Source of the DNA: Bacterioplanoides pacificum
Lineage (GTDB): Bacteria; Pseudomonadota; Gammaproteobacteria; Pseudomonadales; Oceanobacteraceae
Assembly (NCBI RefSeq): GCF_042648445.1
Contig: NZ_JBHRYB010000005.1
Coordinates: 62,001-126,000 of the forward strand
Direction of reading: 5' to 3'
Length of the DNA: 64,000 nt
In this document: positions 1 to 8,440 of the stretch, in pieces
Numbering within the stretch: the first letter of the stretch is position 1
Layout: the number at the start of each line of letters is the position of its first letter
Program-made: the position numbers and the translations under genes
Notes under the pieces: model-generated
What the model was told of the DNA's origin: nothing
The model's input: the letters and a program-made list of their open reading frames with translations, nothing else
The model's database searches: none

Positions 1-788
1 TACCAAAGTTACACATTGCGGTCACCGGTATTGAAAAAGTAGTGGAAGATTTTTCTCAGGTTCCCGATTTACTTACGCTGTTAACCCGCTCTGCCACCGG
101 GCAAAAAATAACCACCTATTTTAATATGATTTCCGGGCCGAAAAAGCCGGGAGAAAAAGACGGCCCGGAGCAGGTTCATCTGGTGCTGCTGGATAATGGC
201 CGCTCGCGTATTTTTAATCACGACACGTTAAAACCAACGCTGCAATGCATCCGTTGTGGCGCCTGTATGAATCATTGCCCTGTGTATGCCCGTATCGGCG
301 GTCACGCGTATGGTTCAACTTACCCCGGCCCTATTGGTCAGGTGGTCACGCCACAACTTGGCGGGCTGCAGAAACACGGTGATATGTTATCGGCCTGTTC
401 GTTAAACGGCGCCTGTGGTGATGCCTGCCCGGTGCGTATTCCGCTGCCGAAACTGATTCGTGAATTGCGCTCCGAGGCGGTCAATCCGGATGTTAATCAT
501 TTAACCGCAGATTCTATTCGGCAGGTGTTTAGTCCGGTGTTAGGCCGTGGCAGCAAACGGACACTGGGTGAGAGCCTGATCTGGCGTGGCTGGTCGCTGG
601 CCCACCGGCAACCCTGGCTGTACCGGCTGATGACCCGGCTGCTTACCCGTGGCCGTAAACTGCTGCCCAAAAAACTGGGACCCTGGACGCGCAGCCGTTC
701 GATGCCTCAGGTGGCTGCCAGAAGTCTGCACGAACTCGCCAGAGACAGGGGCGTTGCCAATGAACTTAACTCCGGAGAGTCGCAATGA
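1..788 (+). CDS. lutB: LutB-type lactate utilization iron-sulfur protein, C-terminal part
   Basis: The reading frame is already open at the window edge (codons in phase from base 3), so the N-terminus lies outside. The visible part holds two ferredoxin-type cysteine clusters, CIRCGACMNHCP near base 245 and CSLNGACGDACPV near base 397, followed by a basic tail. This is the C-terminal half of the LutB/LldF (YkgF) family, a subunit of the LutABC complex that oxidises L-lactate to pyruvate. The gene overlaps lutC by ATGA at 785-788, so the two are translationally coupled. Family assignment is from motif and from the lutC and dld neighbours. A lutA and a lactate permease would be expected upstream. 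Confidence 0.9.
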   Translation, partial: PKLHIAVTGIEKVVEDFSQVPDLLTLLTRSATGQKITTYFNMISGPKKPGEKDGPEQVHLVLLDNGRSRIFNHDTLKPTLQCIRCGACMNHCPVYARIGGHAYGSTYPGPIGQVVTPQLGGLQKHGDMLSACSLNGACGDACPVRIPLPKLIRELRSEAVNPDVNHLTADSIRQVFSPVLGRGSKRTLGESLIWRGWSLAHRQPWLYRLMTRLLTRGRKLLPKKLGPWTRSRSMPQVAARSLHELARDRGVANELNSGESQ

Positions 789-1468
789 GCAGCCGTGACC
801 GAATTTTACAGCGCCTGAAAAATGGCCAGAGTGCTTCACGCCAACAGTCTTCAGTACTGGCTTTTGAGGCCGTAAGTGGAAATCTGGATGAGGCCCTTTA
901 CCGGCACGAATTTATCCAGAACCTGAGTGATAATCATGCTGAGGTCATCCCGACATCAGCCGCGGCGCTGGCGACGGATATCCGCCAGCTGTTGCAGGAT
1001 AAAGACATCGCTCATTGCCTGATTGGTTGCAGTGCCGCGGCTGATGCGCTGGCCCGATCGGTCAGTGGGTTGCAGCGTTACGACGCCGCGCTGGAGAACA
1101 GCGAGTTATTTCAGCAGATTGACGCAGGGATTTCGTTTGCCCGCTATGGTCTGGCAGCAACCGGCTCTCTGGTGCTGGAAACCGGAGCGGATGAACCCCG
1201 TACGTTATCGCTGGTGCCTGGGTTAAATATTGTGGTGCTGAATGAAAGCGATTTATTGGCAGATTTTAATCAGCTGGTACAGAGCGACTACTGGCAACAA
1301 AGTTTTGCCCGGGATGAAAAACCCAGCAATATGTTACTGATTTCCGGCCCGAGTAAAACCGCCGATATTCAGCAGACCCTGGCATTTGGTGCCCATGGGC
1401 CAAAACAGCTGTGTGTTTTTCTGGTCAGTGATGCAGATGGTGCCGTTAACGAGCCGCCAGCTCCTTAA
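785..1468 (+). CDS. lutC: LutC-type lactate utilization protein (LUD domain)
   Basis: A 227-residue protein with a single LUD domain. The typical C-terminal block is present: GISFARYGLAATGSLVLE, then GADEPRTLSLVPG, and near the end an ISGPSKTADIQQTLAFGAHGP segment. This fits LutC/LldG (YkgG), the third subunit of the LutABC L-lactate oxidation complex in the cytoplasm. The start ATG overlaps the lutB stop, with a GGAG Shine-Dalgarno inside lutB at about 775. dld begins only 3 bases after the stop, so lutB, lutC and dld form one operon. Confidence 0.9.
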   Translation: MSSRDRILQRLKNGQSASRQQSSVLAFEAVSGNLDEALYRHEFIQNLSDNHAEVIPTSAAALATDIRQLLQDKDIAHCLIGCSAAADALARSVSGLQRYDAALENSELFQQIDAGISFARYGLAATGSLVLETGADEPRTLSLVPGLNIVVLNESDLLADFNQLVQSDYWQQSFARDEKPSNMLLISGPSKTADIQQTLAFGAHGPKQLCVFLVSDADGAVNEPPAP

Positions 1469-1471
1469 TAT

Positions 1472-3181
1472 GTGAGCAAGAAAATTATGAATAATCAGGA
1501 ATTTCTGCAGCGTTGTCAGTCGTTGCTCGGCAGTCATAATGTGCTCACCGGTGATACCGAAACCGAGCATTATCGTACCGGCTTCCGTTCCGGTGAAGGT
1601 GATGCTCTGGCGGTATTGTTCCCCGAAACTTTAACGCAACAATGGCAGTTACTGCAGCTGTGTGTGGCTGCGGATAAAATTATTATCATGCAGGCGGCCA
1701 ATACCGGCCTGACCGAGGGTTCAACCCCGAGCGGCAACGACTATGATCGCGACGTGGTGATTATTAATACCCGCAGGCTGGACAAACTGATCTTACTGAA
1801 TCAGGGACAGCAGGTGGTCAGTTTTCCCGGCGCTTCATTATTTACGCTGGAGAAAATGCTGGCACCGTTAAAGCGGGTGCCTCATTCGGTGATAGGATCG
1901 TCCTGTATTGGTGCGTCTATTGTTGGTGGTGTGGCTAATAACTCCGGCGGGGCATTAATTAAACGTGGCCCGGCTTATACCGAGTTGTCGTTATACGCGC
2001 AGATCACCGCAGCAGGAGAGCTGGTGTTAGTGAATCATCTGGGCATTGAGCTGGGTGACAGTCCGGAAGAAATACTCGATAACCTGGAAAATCAGACCTT
2101 CAGTGACGCCGATGTTAGTCACGGTGAGGCCAAAGCATCGGCCAGCGATTATGGCGATATTATTCGTGATATTCAGGCCGATACACCGGCACGTTACAAT
2201 GCGGATACTTCCCGTTTGTATGAGTCCAGTGGTTGTGCCGGGAAAATAGCTGTGTTTGCGGTGCGGCTGGATACCTTTGCTGTGGCTGAACGGGAGCAGA
2301 CATTTTATATCGGTACCAATGACGCCAGCCAGCTGACTGAACTGCGTCGCCATATGTTGGAGAACTTTAACCAGCTGCCGGAAGTGGCGGAATACATGCA
2401 TCGTGATATTTATGATATTGCGGAAAAATACGGCAAAGATACTTTTATGGTGATCAATTATTTTGGCACCGATATGTTGCCAAAAATGTTTGCTCTGAAG
2501 GGGCGGATTGCCGCTACGCTGAATAAAATCAACTGGCTGCCGAAAGACATACCCGATCGGCTGATGCAGTTTGCCAGTTATTTCTGGCCCAATATGCTGC
2601 CCAAACGAATGCGGGATTATCGCCGCCGTTATGAGCATTATCTGATTGTTAAAATGAGTGATGATGGTATTGAGGAAGCGCGTCACTTTCTGAACGATTT
2701 TTTTGCCGCTGATGAGCGCGGTGATTATTTTGAATGCAGTGCCGAAGAGGCAAAAAAGGCCTACCTGCATCGGTTTGCCGCTGCTGGTGCGGCGATTCGT
2801 TATCAGGCGGTTCATCAGCATAAGGTGGAAGATATTCTGGCACTGGATATTGCGCTGCCACGTAATAATCTGCACTGGGAAGAAGAGTTACCCGAAGAAA
2901 TCAGTCAGCACATAGAACATTCGCTCTATTACGGCCACTTTATGTGTTACGTCTTTCATCAGGATTATATTGTTAAAAAAGGCGTTGATCCGAAACAACT
3001 GAAAGAGCAAATGTTACAGCTGCTGGCAGAGCGTCAGGCCAAATACCCGGCCGAACATAATGTCGGGCACCTGTATGAAGCTGAGCGGGGGTTAAAAGAC
3101 TTTTACCAGCAACTCGACCCGACCAACAGCTTTAACCCGGGAATCGGTAAAACCGATAAACACAAACGTTGCTGTTGCTGA
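1472..3181 (+). CDS. dld: Quinone-dependent D-lactate dehydrogenase
   Basis: A 569-residue FAD enzyme that closely follows E. coli Dld along its whole length. The flavin-binding region has MQAANTGLTEGSTP and PHSVIGSSCIGAS, and the distal part has HRFAAAGAAIRYQAVH, YYGHFMCYVFHQDYIVKKG and PAEHNVGHLY. It oxidises D-lactate to pyruvate and passes electrons to quinone at the inner face of the cytoplasmic membrane. The GTG at 1472 gives the longest form; an ATG at 1487 (MNNQEFLQR) is an equally credible start because neither has a strong ribosome binding site. With LutBC just upstream, the operon would oxidise both lactate isomers. A CCC-rich C-terminus (RCCC) is unusual. Confidence 0.95.
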   Translation: MSKKIMNNQEFLQRCQSLLGSHNVLTGDTETEHYRTGFRSGEGDALAVLFPETLTQQWQLLQLCVAADKIIIMQAANTGLTEGSTPSGNDYDRDVVIINTRRLDKLILLNQGQQVVSFPGASLFTLEKMLAPLKRVPHSVIGSSCIGASIVGGVANNSGGALIKRGPAYTELSLYAQITAAGELVLVNHLGIELGDSPEEILDNLENQTFSDADVSHGEAKASASDYGDIIRDIQADTPARYNADTSRLYESSGCAGKIAVFAVRLDTFAVAEREQTFYIGTNDASQLTELRRHMLENFNQLPEVAEYMHRDIYDIAEKYGKDTFMVINYFGTDMLPKMFALKGRIAATLNKINWLPKDIPDRLMQFASYFWPNMLPKRMRDYRRRYEHYLIVKMSDDGIEEARHFLNDFFAADERGDYFECSAEEAKKAYLHRFAAAGAAIRYQAVHQHKVEDILALDIALPRNNLHWEEELPEEISQHIEHSLYYGHFMCYVFHQDYIVKKGVDPKQLKEQMLQLLAERQAKYPAEHNVGHLYEAERGLKDFYQQLDPTNSFNPGIGKTDKHKRCCC

Positions 3182-3224
3182 TGTCGTTTGCGGAAGCGCC
3201 AGAGTATTGAGGCATCTCAAGCTA

Positions 3225-3257
3225 AGCCCGGATGGTTTTGACTGTCCGGGCTTTTTT
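3225..3257 (+). terminator. Rho-independent terminator after dld
   Basis: Perfect 8-bp stem AGCCCGGA (3225-3232) / TCCGGGCT (3245-3252) followed by a run of six T. It lies 44 bases after the dld stop and closes the lactate operon. Confidence 0.9.
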
Positions 3258-3304
3258 CTGAAAAATAGCCGCTCAATCTGTCGGGTGTAAAAACGAGACG
3301 TATT

Positions 3305-4222
3305 ATGAGCAGTGAACAGCAGTGGATGCCGGCCCCGCAGCCGGGTTTGTACAGTGAACCAGGGATTCATGCCCATTATTGCGAGATGCAGCTGCACCCG
3401 GCGGCCGCTAACGCAGACATCAGGCAGGCGCTTGCCAGTGCTCTGCTGGCAGTGGCGGACTGTTATGTGGCAGTAGCGTTTGGTGCTGATGCCTGGGATC
3501 GTCTGCAACCTGACTGGCGGCCAGCGGATCTGCAGCCCTTTGCCACACTGCAGGGACAATACCGGATGCCATCAACCCAGACCGATTTGTTGTTCTGGAT
3601 TCATGGTGAAGATCGCGGTGAAGTCATGGCCGCGGTGATTCATATCAACCAGTGTCTGGCGCCTTATGCCGATATTCAGCGCGACGTAAGTGGCTTTAAA
3701 AACCGTGAATCCCGCGATTTAACCGGCTTTGTCGACGGTACCGCCAATCCCAAAGAGCAGCAGCGGATTATCGCCAGCCAGATTGCGGCCGGACAGCCCG
3801 GAGCAGGAGGCAGCTATGTGTTCAGCCAGTTGTGGCGGCATAAGCTGGAGGCGTTTCAGCAGCTGCCGCTGCAGCAGCAGGAAGGGGTGATTGGCCGTAC
3901 CCGGGATGACAATATCGAACTGCAGGGCGACGATATGCCAGCCGATTCACATGTCAGCCGCACCGACCTGAAAGTGGATGGTGTGGCGCTGAAAATTTAT
4001 CGTCGCAGTACGCCCTATTACCGCGCCGCGGATGATCGTGGTTTGTTTTTTATCTGTTTTGCCAGTGAATTGCGGCGTATTTCGCTGCAGCTGGAAAGCA
4101 TGGTTGGCGCTGGCGACGATGGTCTGGCTGACCGGCTGATGCAATATTCCACACCGCTGAGTGGCAGTTATTGGTTTATGCCGGCACAGGCCGATTTATT
4201 GCAGCTTTTAAAGGAAAGCTGA
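3305..4222 (+). CDS. yfeX: DyP-type heme peroxidase, YfeX-like
   Basis: A 305-residue protein with the dye-decolourising peroxidase signature GFVDGTANP (distal Asp in the GxxDG motif), followed by GGSYVFSQLWRH, GRTRDDNIEL, the proximal heme-ligand His in DSHVSRTDL, and a late FFICFASELRRISLQLESM block. Length and motif order match the cytoplasmic class P (YfeX/YfeX-like) subgroup. No signal peptide is visible. These enzymes use H2O2 to oxidise porphyrinogens and dyes; the natural substrate is uncertain. It sits behind the dld terminator and so has its own promoter. Confidence 0.93.
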   Translation: MSSEQQWMPAPQPGLYSEPGIHAHYCEMQLHPAAANADIRQALASALLAVADCYVAVAFGADAWDRLQPDWRPADLQPFATLQGQYRMPSTQTDLLFWIHGEDRGEVMAAVIHINQCLAPYADIQRDVSGFKNRESRDLTGFVDGTANPKEQQRIIASQIAAGQPGAGGSYVFSQLWRHKLEAFQQLPLQQQEGVIGRTRDDNIELQGDDMPADSHVSRTDLKVDGVALKIYRRSTPYYRAADDRGLFFICFASELRRISLQLESMVGAGDDGLADRLMQYSTPLSGSYWFMPAQADLLQLLKES

Positions 4223-4303
4223 CGCTGATACTAACGCCCTATAGGCACTGACGCTGACATCGGGGTACAAGGACCGCTGTCGTTGTTAACAGGAGAATTA
4301 TCC

Positions 4304-4843
4304 ATGGCACTTGATAAAAATAATACCGGCCTGATTCTGATTGATGTACAGGGCAAACTGGCAGAGCAGATGCAGGACTCTATGTCCTTGTTCAGCCAGC
4401 TGAAAATTTTATTGCAGGGCGCTCAGTTATTGCAGTTACCGGTGGTATGGCTGGAGCAGATGCCGGATAAACTGGGGACGACCCGGACTGAAATCGCCGA
4501 ACTGATTGATGGTGAACCCCTGGCAAAAGAAACTTTTTCCGGGTTAAAAAACGACGTTATCAAGCGTACGATTCAGGGACATAAACGCAGCCATTGGCTG
4601 GTGGCCGGCATTGAAGCACATATTTGTGTGTATCAGACAGTGATGGACTTACTGGCGGAAAAATACGATGTACACCTGGTAACGGATGCTGTCAGTTCGC
4701 GTACTGCTGCCAACCGGGAGCTGGCGATTGGCAAAATGGAGAATCAGGGGGCGTTATTAACCTCGGTGGAAATGGCGCTGTTTGAACTACAGCAGTGCGC
4801 CCGCGGTGATGAATTCCGCGAGTTAATCCGGCTGGTGAAATAA
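4304..4843 (+). CDS. Isochorismatase-family cysteine hydrolase
   Basis: I place the start at ATG 4304 (MALDKNNTG), which has AGGAGA about 8 bases upstream; a longer frame from 4283 would start inside that ribosome binding site. The 179-residue product has the isochorismatase fold: catalytic Asp in LILIDVQ, a Lys in the expected middle region (TFSGLKND), and the nucleophile Cys in AGIEAHICVYQTVMDLL. Its compact size and VYQT after the Cys resemble YcaC-like hydrolases of unknown substrate. The 82-bp gap after yfeX could allow co-transcription. Confidence 0.82.
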   Translation: MALDKNNTGLILIDVQGKLAEQMQDSMSLFSQLKILLQGAQLLQLPVVWLEQMPDKLGTTRTEIAELIDGEPLAKETFSGLKNDVIKRTIQGHKRSHWLVAGIEAHICVYQTVMDLLAEKYDVHLVTDAVSSRTAANRELAIGKMENQGALLTSVEMALFELQQCARGDEFRELIRLVK

Positions 4844-4883
4844 GGTATCGAAGTAAGGAGTTGTGCCGCAGCGGCCCCGGGGC

Positions 4884-5801
4884 TTAAGCGGCAATAATAT
4901 CCAGCATCATACGTTCACTTTGCTCAATGTAGTGATCGCCGAATAACAGCGCATGGTTGAGCAAATGATACAGCTGATAAATATTCCGGCGCTGCTGATA
5001 GCCATCCAGCGGGGCGGAAATACTCTGATAACCATCGTAGAATTTTTTCGGTAAGCGGCCGAATAATTCGGTCATCGCCAGGTCGGTTTCGGCATCACCA
5101 TAATAACTGGCCGGATCAAAAATCATCGGATAGGGCAGCTGTTTGTCGTTATTAAAACCGATATTGCCCGACCACAAATCGCCGTGCAGCAAGGAGGCCG
5201 CCGGATGGTGATCCGCCAATAACTGTTGCGCGTTTGCCAGGCAGGCCTGCTGCTGAGAAAAATGAATTCCCCGGGCCGCCAGTTGGTTAATTAACGGCTT
5301 CAGCCGCTGGTCGATAAAAAAATCAGCCCAGTTATCATTCCAGCGATTATCCTGCGGCGTATCACCACAATAACTGGTGTTGTCAAAGCCATAACCCATG
5401 CCGGAATGATGCTGATGCATTTGTGCCAGTTGCTGGCCGGCACTGAACCAGTCTCCGTGTAGTGCCAGTGACAGGTGTTGCAGAATCAGATAACTCTGGT
5501 CGTCGACGGCACCCACGGCCAGTGGCGCGCAGGTCGCCAGGGTTTCACTGGCGATGATGGTCAGCAGGCTGGTGTGTTCTGCCTGGTACTGTGGCCGGTG
5601 AGAGAGGTCATTACATTTTATAAAATAGGCCCCTGCGCCGGTCTGTACGCTGAAATGAATTTGTTGCTGGTGCTGCTGATGGCTGAAGCCCTGAATATCC
5701 CGTGCCGGCGCAAACAGTTTCCCCTGCTTTACCGCATCGTTAAGAATCTGCTGCAACGTCTGATAGGCGTGTTGCTGGTCCAGTGACCGGGCTGTATTCA
5801 T
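4884..5801 (-). CDS. Fructosamine kinase family protein
   Basis: A 305-residue aminoglycoside-phosphotransferase-fold kinase. The catalytic loop is LLHGDLWSGNIGF and the metal-binding Asp follows in MIFDPASYYGDAETDLAM, both diagnostic of the fructosamine kinase/YniA family. The family phosphorylates ketoamines (glycated proteins), starting protein deglycation; bacterial members often act on ribulosamines. The ATG at 5801 has TGAGG upstream. It converges on the isochorismatase-like gene with a 40-bp gap. Confidence 0.88.
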   Translation of the reverse strand: MNTARSLDQQHAYQTLQQILNDAVKQGKLFAPARDIQGFSHQQHQQQIHFSVQTGAGAYFIKCNDLSHRPQYQAEHTSLLTIIASETLATCAPLAVGAVDDQSYLILQHLSLALHGDWFSAGQQLAQMHQHHSGMGYGFDNTSYCGDTPQDNRWNDNWADFFIDQRLKPLINQLAARGIHFSQQQACLANAQQLLADHHPAASLLHGDLWSGNIGFNNDKQLPYPMIFDPASYYGDAETDLAMTELFGRLPKKFYDGYQSISAPLDGYQQRRNIYQLYHLLNHALLFGDHYIEQSERMMLDIIAA

Positions 5802-5945
5802 GGTCAGGCCTCACAAAATTACTGGGTTTTATTGTAGAACAAGCTGTCAGTAAAAAGTGAGGGATGTTTAACAAACTCCCGAGTGCGTCGGCTTTTGTCC
5901 GCCAGTGTTACCTTGTGCAACTTTTGGTTACAAAAAATGATATTT

Positions 5946-6414
5946 TTAATAATAGGGTCGTTCATGCTGATGCTGCTGTAACCACTGCAGCAGCTGAGGA
6001 AAGTGATCATCAACACACTGAGGGGCGGTCAGCATATTGATGTGATCGTAATTCAGCTGATTCCCGTTTTTACGGGCCAGTAGCCGATACTCAAAATGAT
6101 GGGGACCGCATTCGGCGGCAAAACGTTTGACGTCAAGCCGGTGGCCAAGACTGAAATCACGCAGTGCCGCATAATACAAGGTATCCGGTAATCGCGTGGT
6201 TTGCGCCGCCAGGCCGTAATCAAAGCCGTCGTCACTGTCGATCCAGTGCCGCTGGCGTACCCAGGCCAGGCTGGCTGATATGCATCAGATGCAGCCTGTA
6301 ATCGCTGGCTTGCAGAAATAACGATTGAAAACGCACGGCTGAATCCCGGAGAAAACTGGCTCGCCAGTGTAAAACAAACGGCCGTCCGGCGTCAGTGATG
6401 TTTCCCCGGAATTG
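5946..6414 (-). pseudogene. Broken alpha/beta hydrolase
   Basis: Two frames on the minus strand carry the two ends of one alpha/beta hydrolase. The N-terminal piece (6414 down to the stop at 6232-6234) reads NITDAGRPFVLHW, then FQSLFLQASDYRLHLMHIS and QPGLGTP, the usual lead-in to the oxyanion motif. The C-terminal piece (6284 down to 5946) is in another frame and reads LYYAALRDFSLGHRLDV, then DHINMLTAP and HFPQLLQWLQQH, which should contain the catalytic His. The whole middle, including the nucleophile elbow GxSxG and the acid residue, is missing, and there is no convincing start codon. I read this as an internal deletion plus frameshift near 6235-6285. Confidence 0.7.
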
Positions 6415-6509
6415 TTAACTCCGGTCGCATTTTTGATTTAAGGGAATTTAATAGGTGCTTTAAAATCAATAGTATGCGCGGCCTTTTATGGTTCAGCCCG
6501 AGGTAATGT

Positions 6510-6887
6510 ATGAACAAACTGATAATCAGTGGTGATATCGAACATAAATCCCATATTAACTCCACCTTTATGTGGACCTTTAACTGGCTGGGTCTGTACG
6601 AAGACGACATGATGCGTCTGTTGTTTGGCCATCGCAGTTACTGGGAATACCTGGCCGGGGTTGAATGGCAGTGTGGTCAGGAAGGTAACGGTGTGATTGT
6701 TGGTGCCATGAACGGTATTTATTACGATGGCTTCTGCGATAACGACGACAACGGTGATGCCTGTTCCGTTGCGGCCCGGGCAGTTGCCAGCGGTCCAAAC
6801 CTGCCAGGCGATCGTTATACCGATATCGGCGCACCGCGTAACCAGTACCGTTCATCGTCGGCCTTCGATTGCGATAAATATTACTGA
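6510..6887 (+). CDS. Hypothetical protein, 125 aa, four cysteines
   Basis: Not recognised. The frame starts with ATG behind a GAGG at about 6499. The N-terminal third is rich in aromatics (MWTFNWLGLYEDD), and the second half has four spaced cysteines (WQCGQ, GFCDND, DACSV, FDCDKYY) around an acidic DNDDNGD stretch that looks like a metal- or calcium-binding loop. No signal peptide or membrane segment is visible. It could be a small secreted or metal-binding protein, or a fragment of something larger. Composition looks like that of neighbouring genes. Confidence 0.5.
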   Translation: MNKLIISGDIEHKSHINSTFMWTFNWLGLYEDDMMRLLFGHRSYWEYLAGVEWQCGQEGNGVIVGAMNGIYYDGFCDNDDNGDACSVAARAVASGPNLPGDRYTDIGAPRNQYRSSSAFDCDKYY

Positions 6888-6916
6888 TCGGCTGACGCCT
6901 TTTTGCTGTTTTCCTC

Positions 6917-6962
6917 GCCTTTCAGCCGCCTGTGTGGTGTTTGCCACCGGGCGGCTGAAGGC
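6917..6962 (+). terminator. Large hairpin after the 125-aa orphan gene
   Basis: Long imperfect stem, GCCTTTCAGCCGCC (6917-6930) with GGCGGCTGAAGGC (6950-6962), one bulged T, and a nested GGTG/CACC in the loop. There is no clean T-tract, so termination is likely but not certain. The rest of 6888-7261 shows no gene that I can support. Confidence 0.45.
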
Positions 6963-6989
6963 CTGTTCCTCACTTGCTTTTCAGCAAGA

Positions 6990-7014
6990 TATTATTTCCT
7001 TTTGGGAAATAATA
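6990..7014. repeat. Perfect 10-bp AT-rich inverted repeat
   Basis: TATTATTTCC (6990-6999), five-base loop, GGAAATAATA (7005-7014). It could be a protein binding site or an RNA hairpin in the leader upstream of the reductase/desaturase genes. Function unknown. Confidence 0.5.
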
Positions 7015-7195
7015 GCCGGCCAACTTCCTTTACTAATGACGCACCTGGCGCAGTCGAACGCCCGCCTGGTCGATATTCTGGCGTAAGTGAATACTTACAT
7101 TCTTGCCTGTTCAGGGTTTATTGGTGTGATCGTGCCAGCGGTGTCGGGCTACGTGCTTATTGGACTTACGTCGAACGGGTCGGTACAAAGCCGTT

Positions 7196-7220
7196 GTAAC
7201 TTTGGTTACTTCTTGTAACC
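7196..7220. promoter_or_regulatory. Candidate operator upstream of the desaturase operon
   Basis: Three alternating half-sites: GTAAC (7196-7200), GGTTAC (7204-7209), GTAACC (7215-7220). The last two form a 6-bp inverted repeat with a 5-base spacer. They lie 42-66 bases before the reductase start, where a lipid-responsive repressor would act. The regulator is not identified. Confidence 0.35.
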
Positions 7221-7261
7221 GTTTGTTTGCATGACTGTTTTGTTCACCCTCAGAGAATTTT

Positions 7262-8413
7262 ATGTCGAGTCCGCTATCATCCGCCGCTCCGTCACAGCCG
7301 GGTCGCTGGCAACAAGCCTGGCGCTGGTTTGCCGAAAGCCTGACCCAGCAACCACGCTTCAGTGATTATCTGGAGCCCTTGGTGCAGTTACTGACCCCCA
7401 ACTGGAGCAGTGTTTACAGCCGTGCTGACGTGCTGACCCTGCGCCATGAAACGGATGATGTGTTCACTCTGGTGTTACGGCCAGATAAATCCTGGGCCGC
7501 ACGTGGATTCCGTGCCGGGCAACACGTGGAACTGATTTGTGAAAAAGACGGTGTGCGTGCGCACCGGACATTCAGTATTTCGTCGTCGCCGTATTATTTA
7601 CGTCAAACCGGATTATTCGAGCTTACCATCCGGGTGCAGCAGCAGGGCGCCATCACTCCCTGGTTGCGGCAACAGTTCAGCCAAGGTGGGCTGGTGAATA
7701 TATCGGCGCCGTTTGGTGATTTTGTGTTGTCGCCTGCGGATAACGGCCGGCCGTTATTAATGATCGCCGGTGGCAGTGGGATTACACCGTTCCGCTCGAT
7801 GCTGGCGGAAATGCAGGCGCTGGCGGGTCAGCGACAGGTGCACCTGTTGTATTACGCCCGTGATGCGCAGCAGTGGCTATTCCGCCAGGAATTTGAGCGT
7901 CTGACGCAACAGTTGCCGCAGTTTTCATTAACGCTGATGAACGACGCTGAACACGGCTTATTGCAGGCCGGCCATTTGCAGCAATTACCACTGGATCTGA
8001 ACGAACCACAATGGCAGCTGATGATTTGTGGGCCAACGCCGATGATTCAGCTGGCGCGCCAGTTGCTGCGTGACGCCGGTGTTGATGATGCGCGGGTGGA
8101 TTACGAATATTTTGGTGCCGCGCCGATCGATCAGGTTGCAGGGCTGGAAGGTCAGCAACATATTTCCTGTGTACGCAGTGACACACAACTGACCAGCAAT
8201 GCCGAACAGCCGCAATCACTGCTGGATCTGGCTGAACAGGCCGGCTTAAAACCACTATCCGGTTGCCGTATTGGTGTATGCCATCAGTGCATCTGTAAAA
8301 AACAAAGCGGTGTGGTGTACAACACCAAAACCGGCCAGACCTCAGACAGCGGACCGCAGGAAATTCAATTGTGTGTCTCGGTGCCGGTGACGGATGTGGC
8401 ACTGGATCTGTAA
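7262..8413 (+). CDS. Ferredoxin reductase-type electron transfer partner of the desaturase
   Basis: A 383-residue three-domain flavoprotein. An FAD domain carries HRTFSISSSP; the NAD(P)H domain carries MIAGGSGITPFRSM and MICGPTPM; and a C-terminal plant-type [2Fe-2S] domain carries CRIGVCHQC with a later Cys in IQLCVSVP. This order matches the reductases paired with Pseudomonas-type acyl-CoA delta-9 desaturases. It would move electrons from NAD(P)H to the diiron centre of the membrane desaturase encoded 27 bases downstream. The start ATG follows a GAG-rich stretch (CAGAGAATTTT). Confidence 0.9.
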   Translation: MSSPLSSAAPSQPGRWQQAWRWFAESLTQQPRFSDYLEPLVQLLTPNWSSVYSRADVLTLRHETDDVFTLVLRPDKSWAARGFRAGQHVELICEKDGVRAHRTFSISSSPYYLRQTGLFELTIRVQQQGAITPWLRQQFSQGGLVNISAPFGDFVLSPADNGRPLLMIAGGSGITPFRSMLAEMQALAGQRQVHLLYYARDAQQWLFRQEFERLTQQLPQFSLTLMNDAEHGLLQAGHLQQLPLDLNEPQWQLMICGPTPMIQLARQLLRDAGVDDARVDYEYFGAAPIDQVAGLEGQQHISCVRSDTQLTSNAEQPQSLLDLAEQAGLKPLSGCRIGVCHQCICKKQSGVVYNTKTGQTSDSGPQEIQLCVSVPVTDVALDL

Positions 8414-8440
8414 TACGAAGCAAGGCTTGAAGGAATTATT

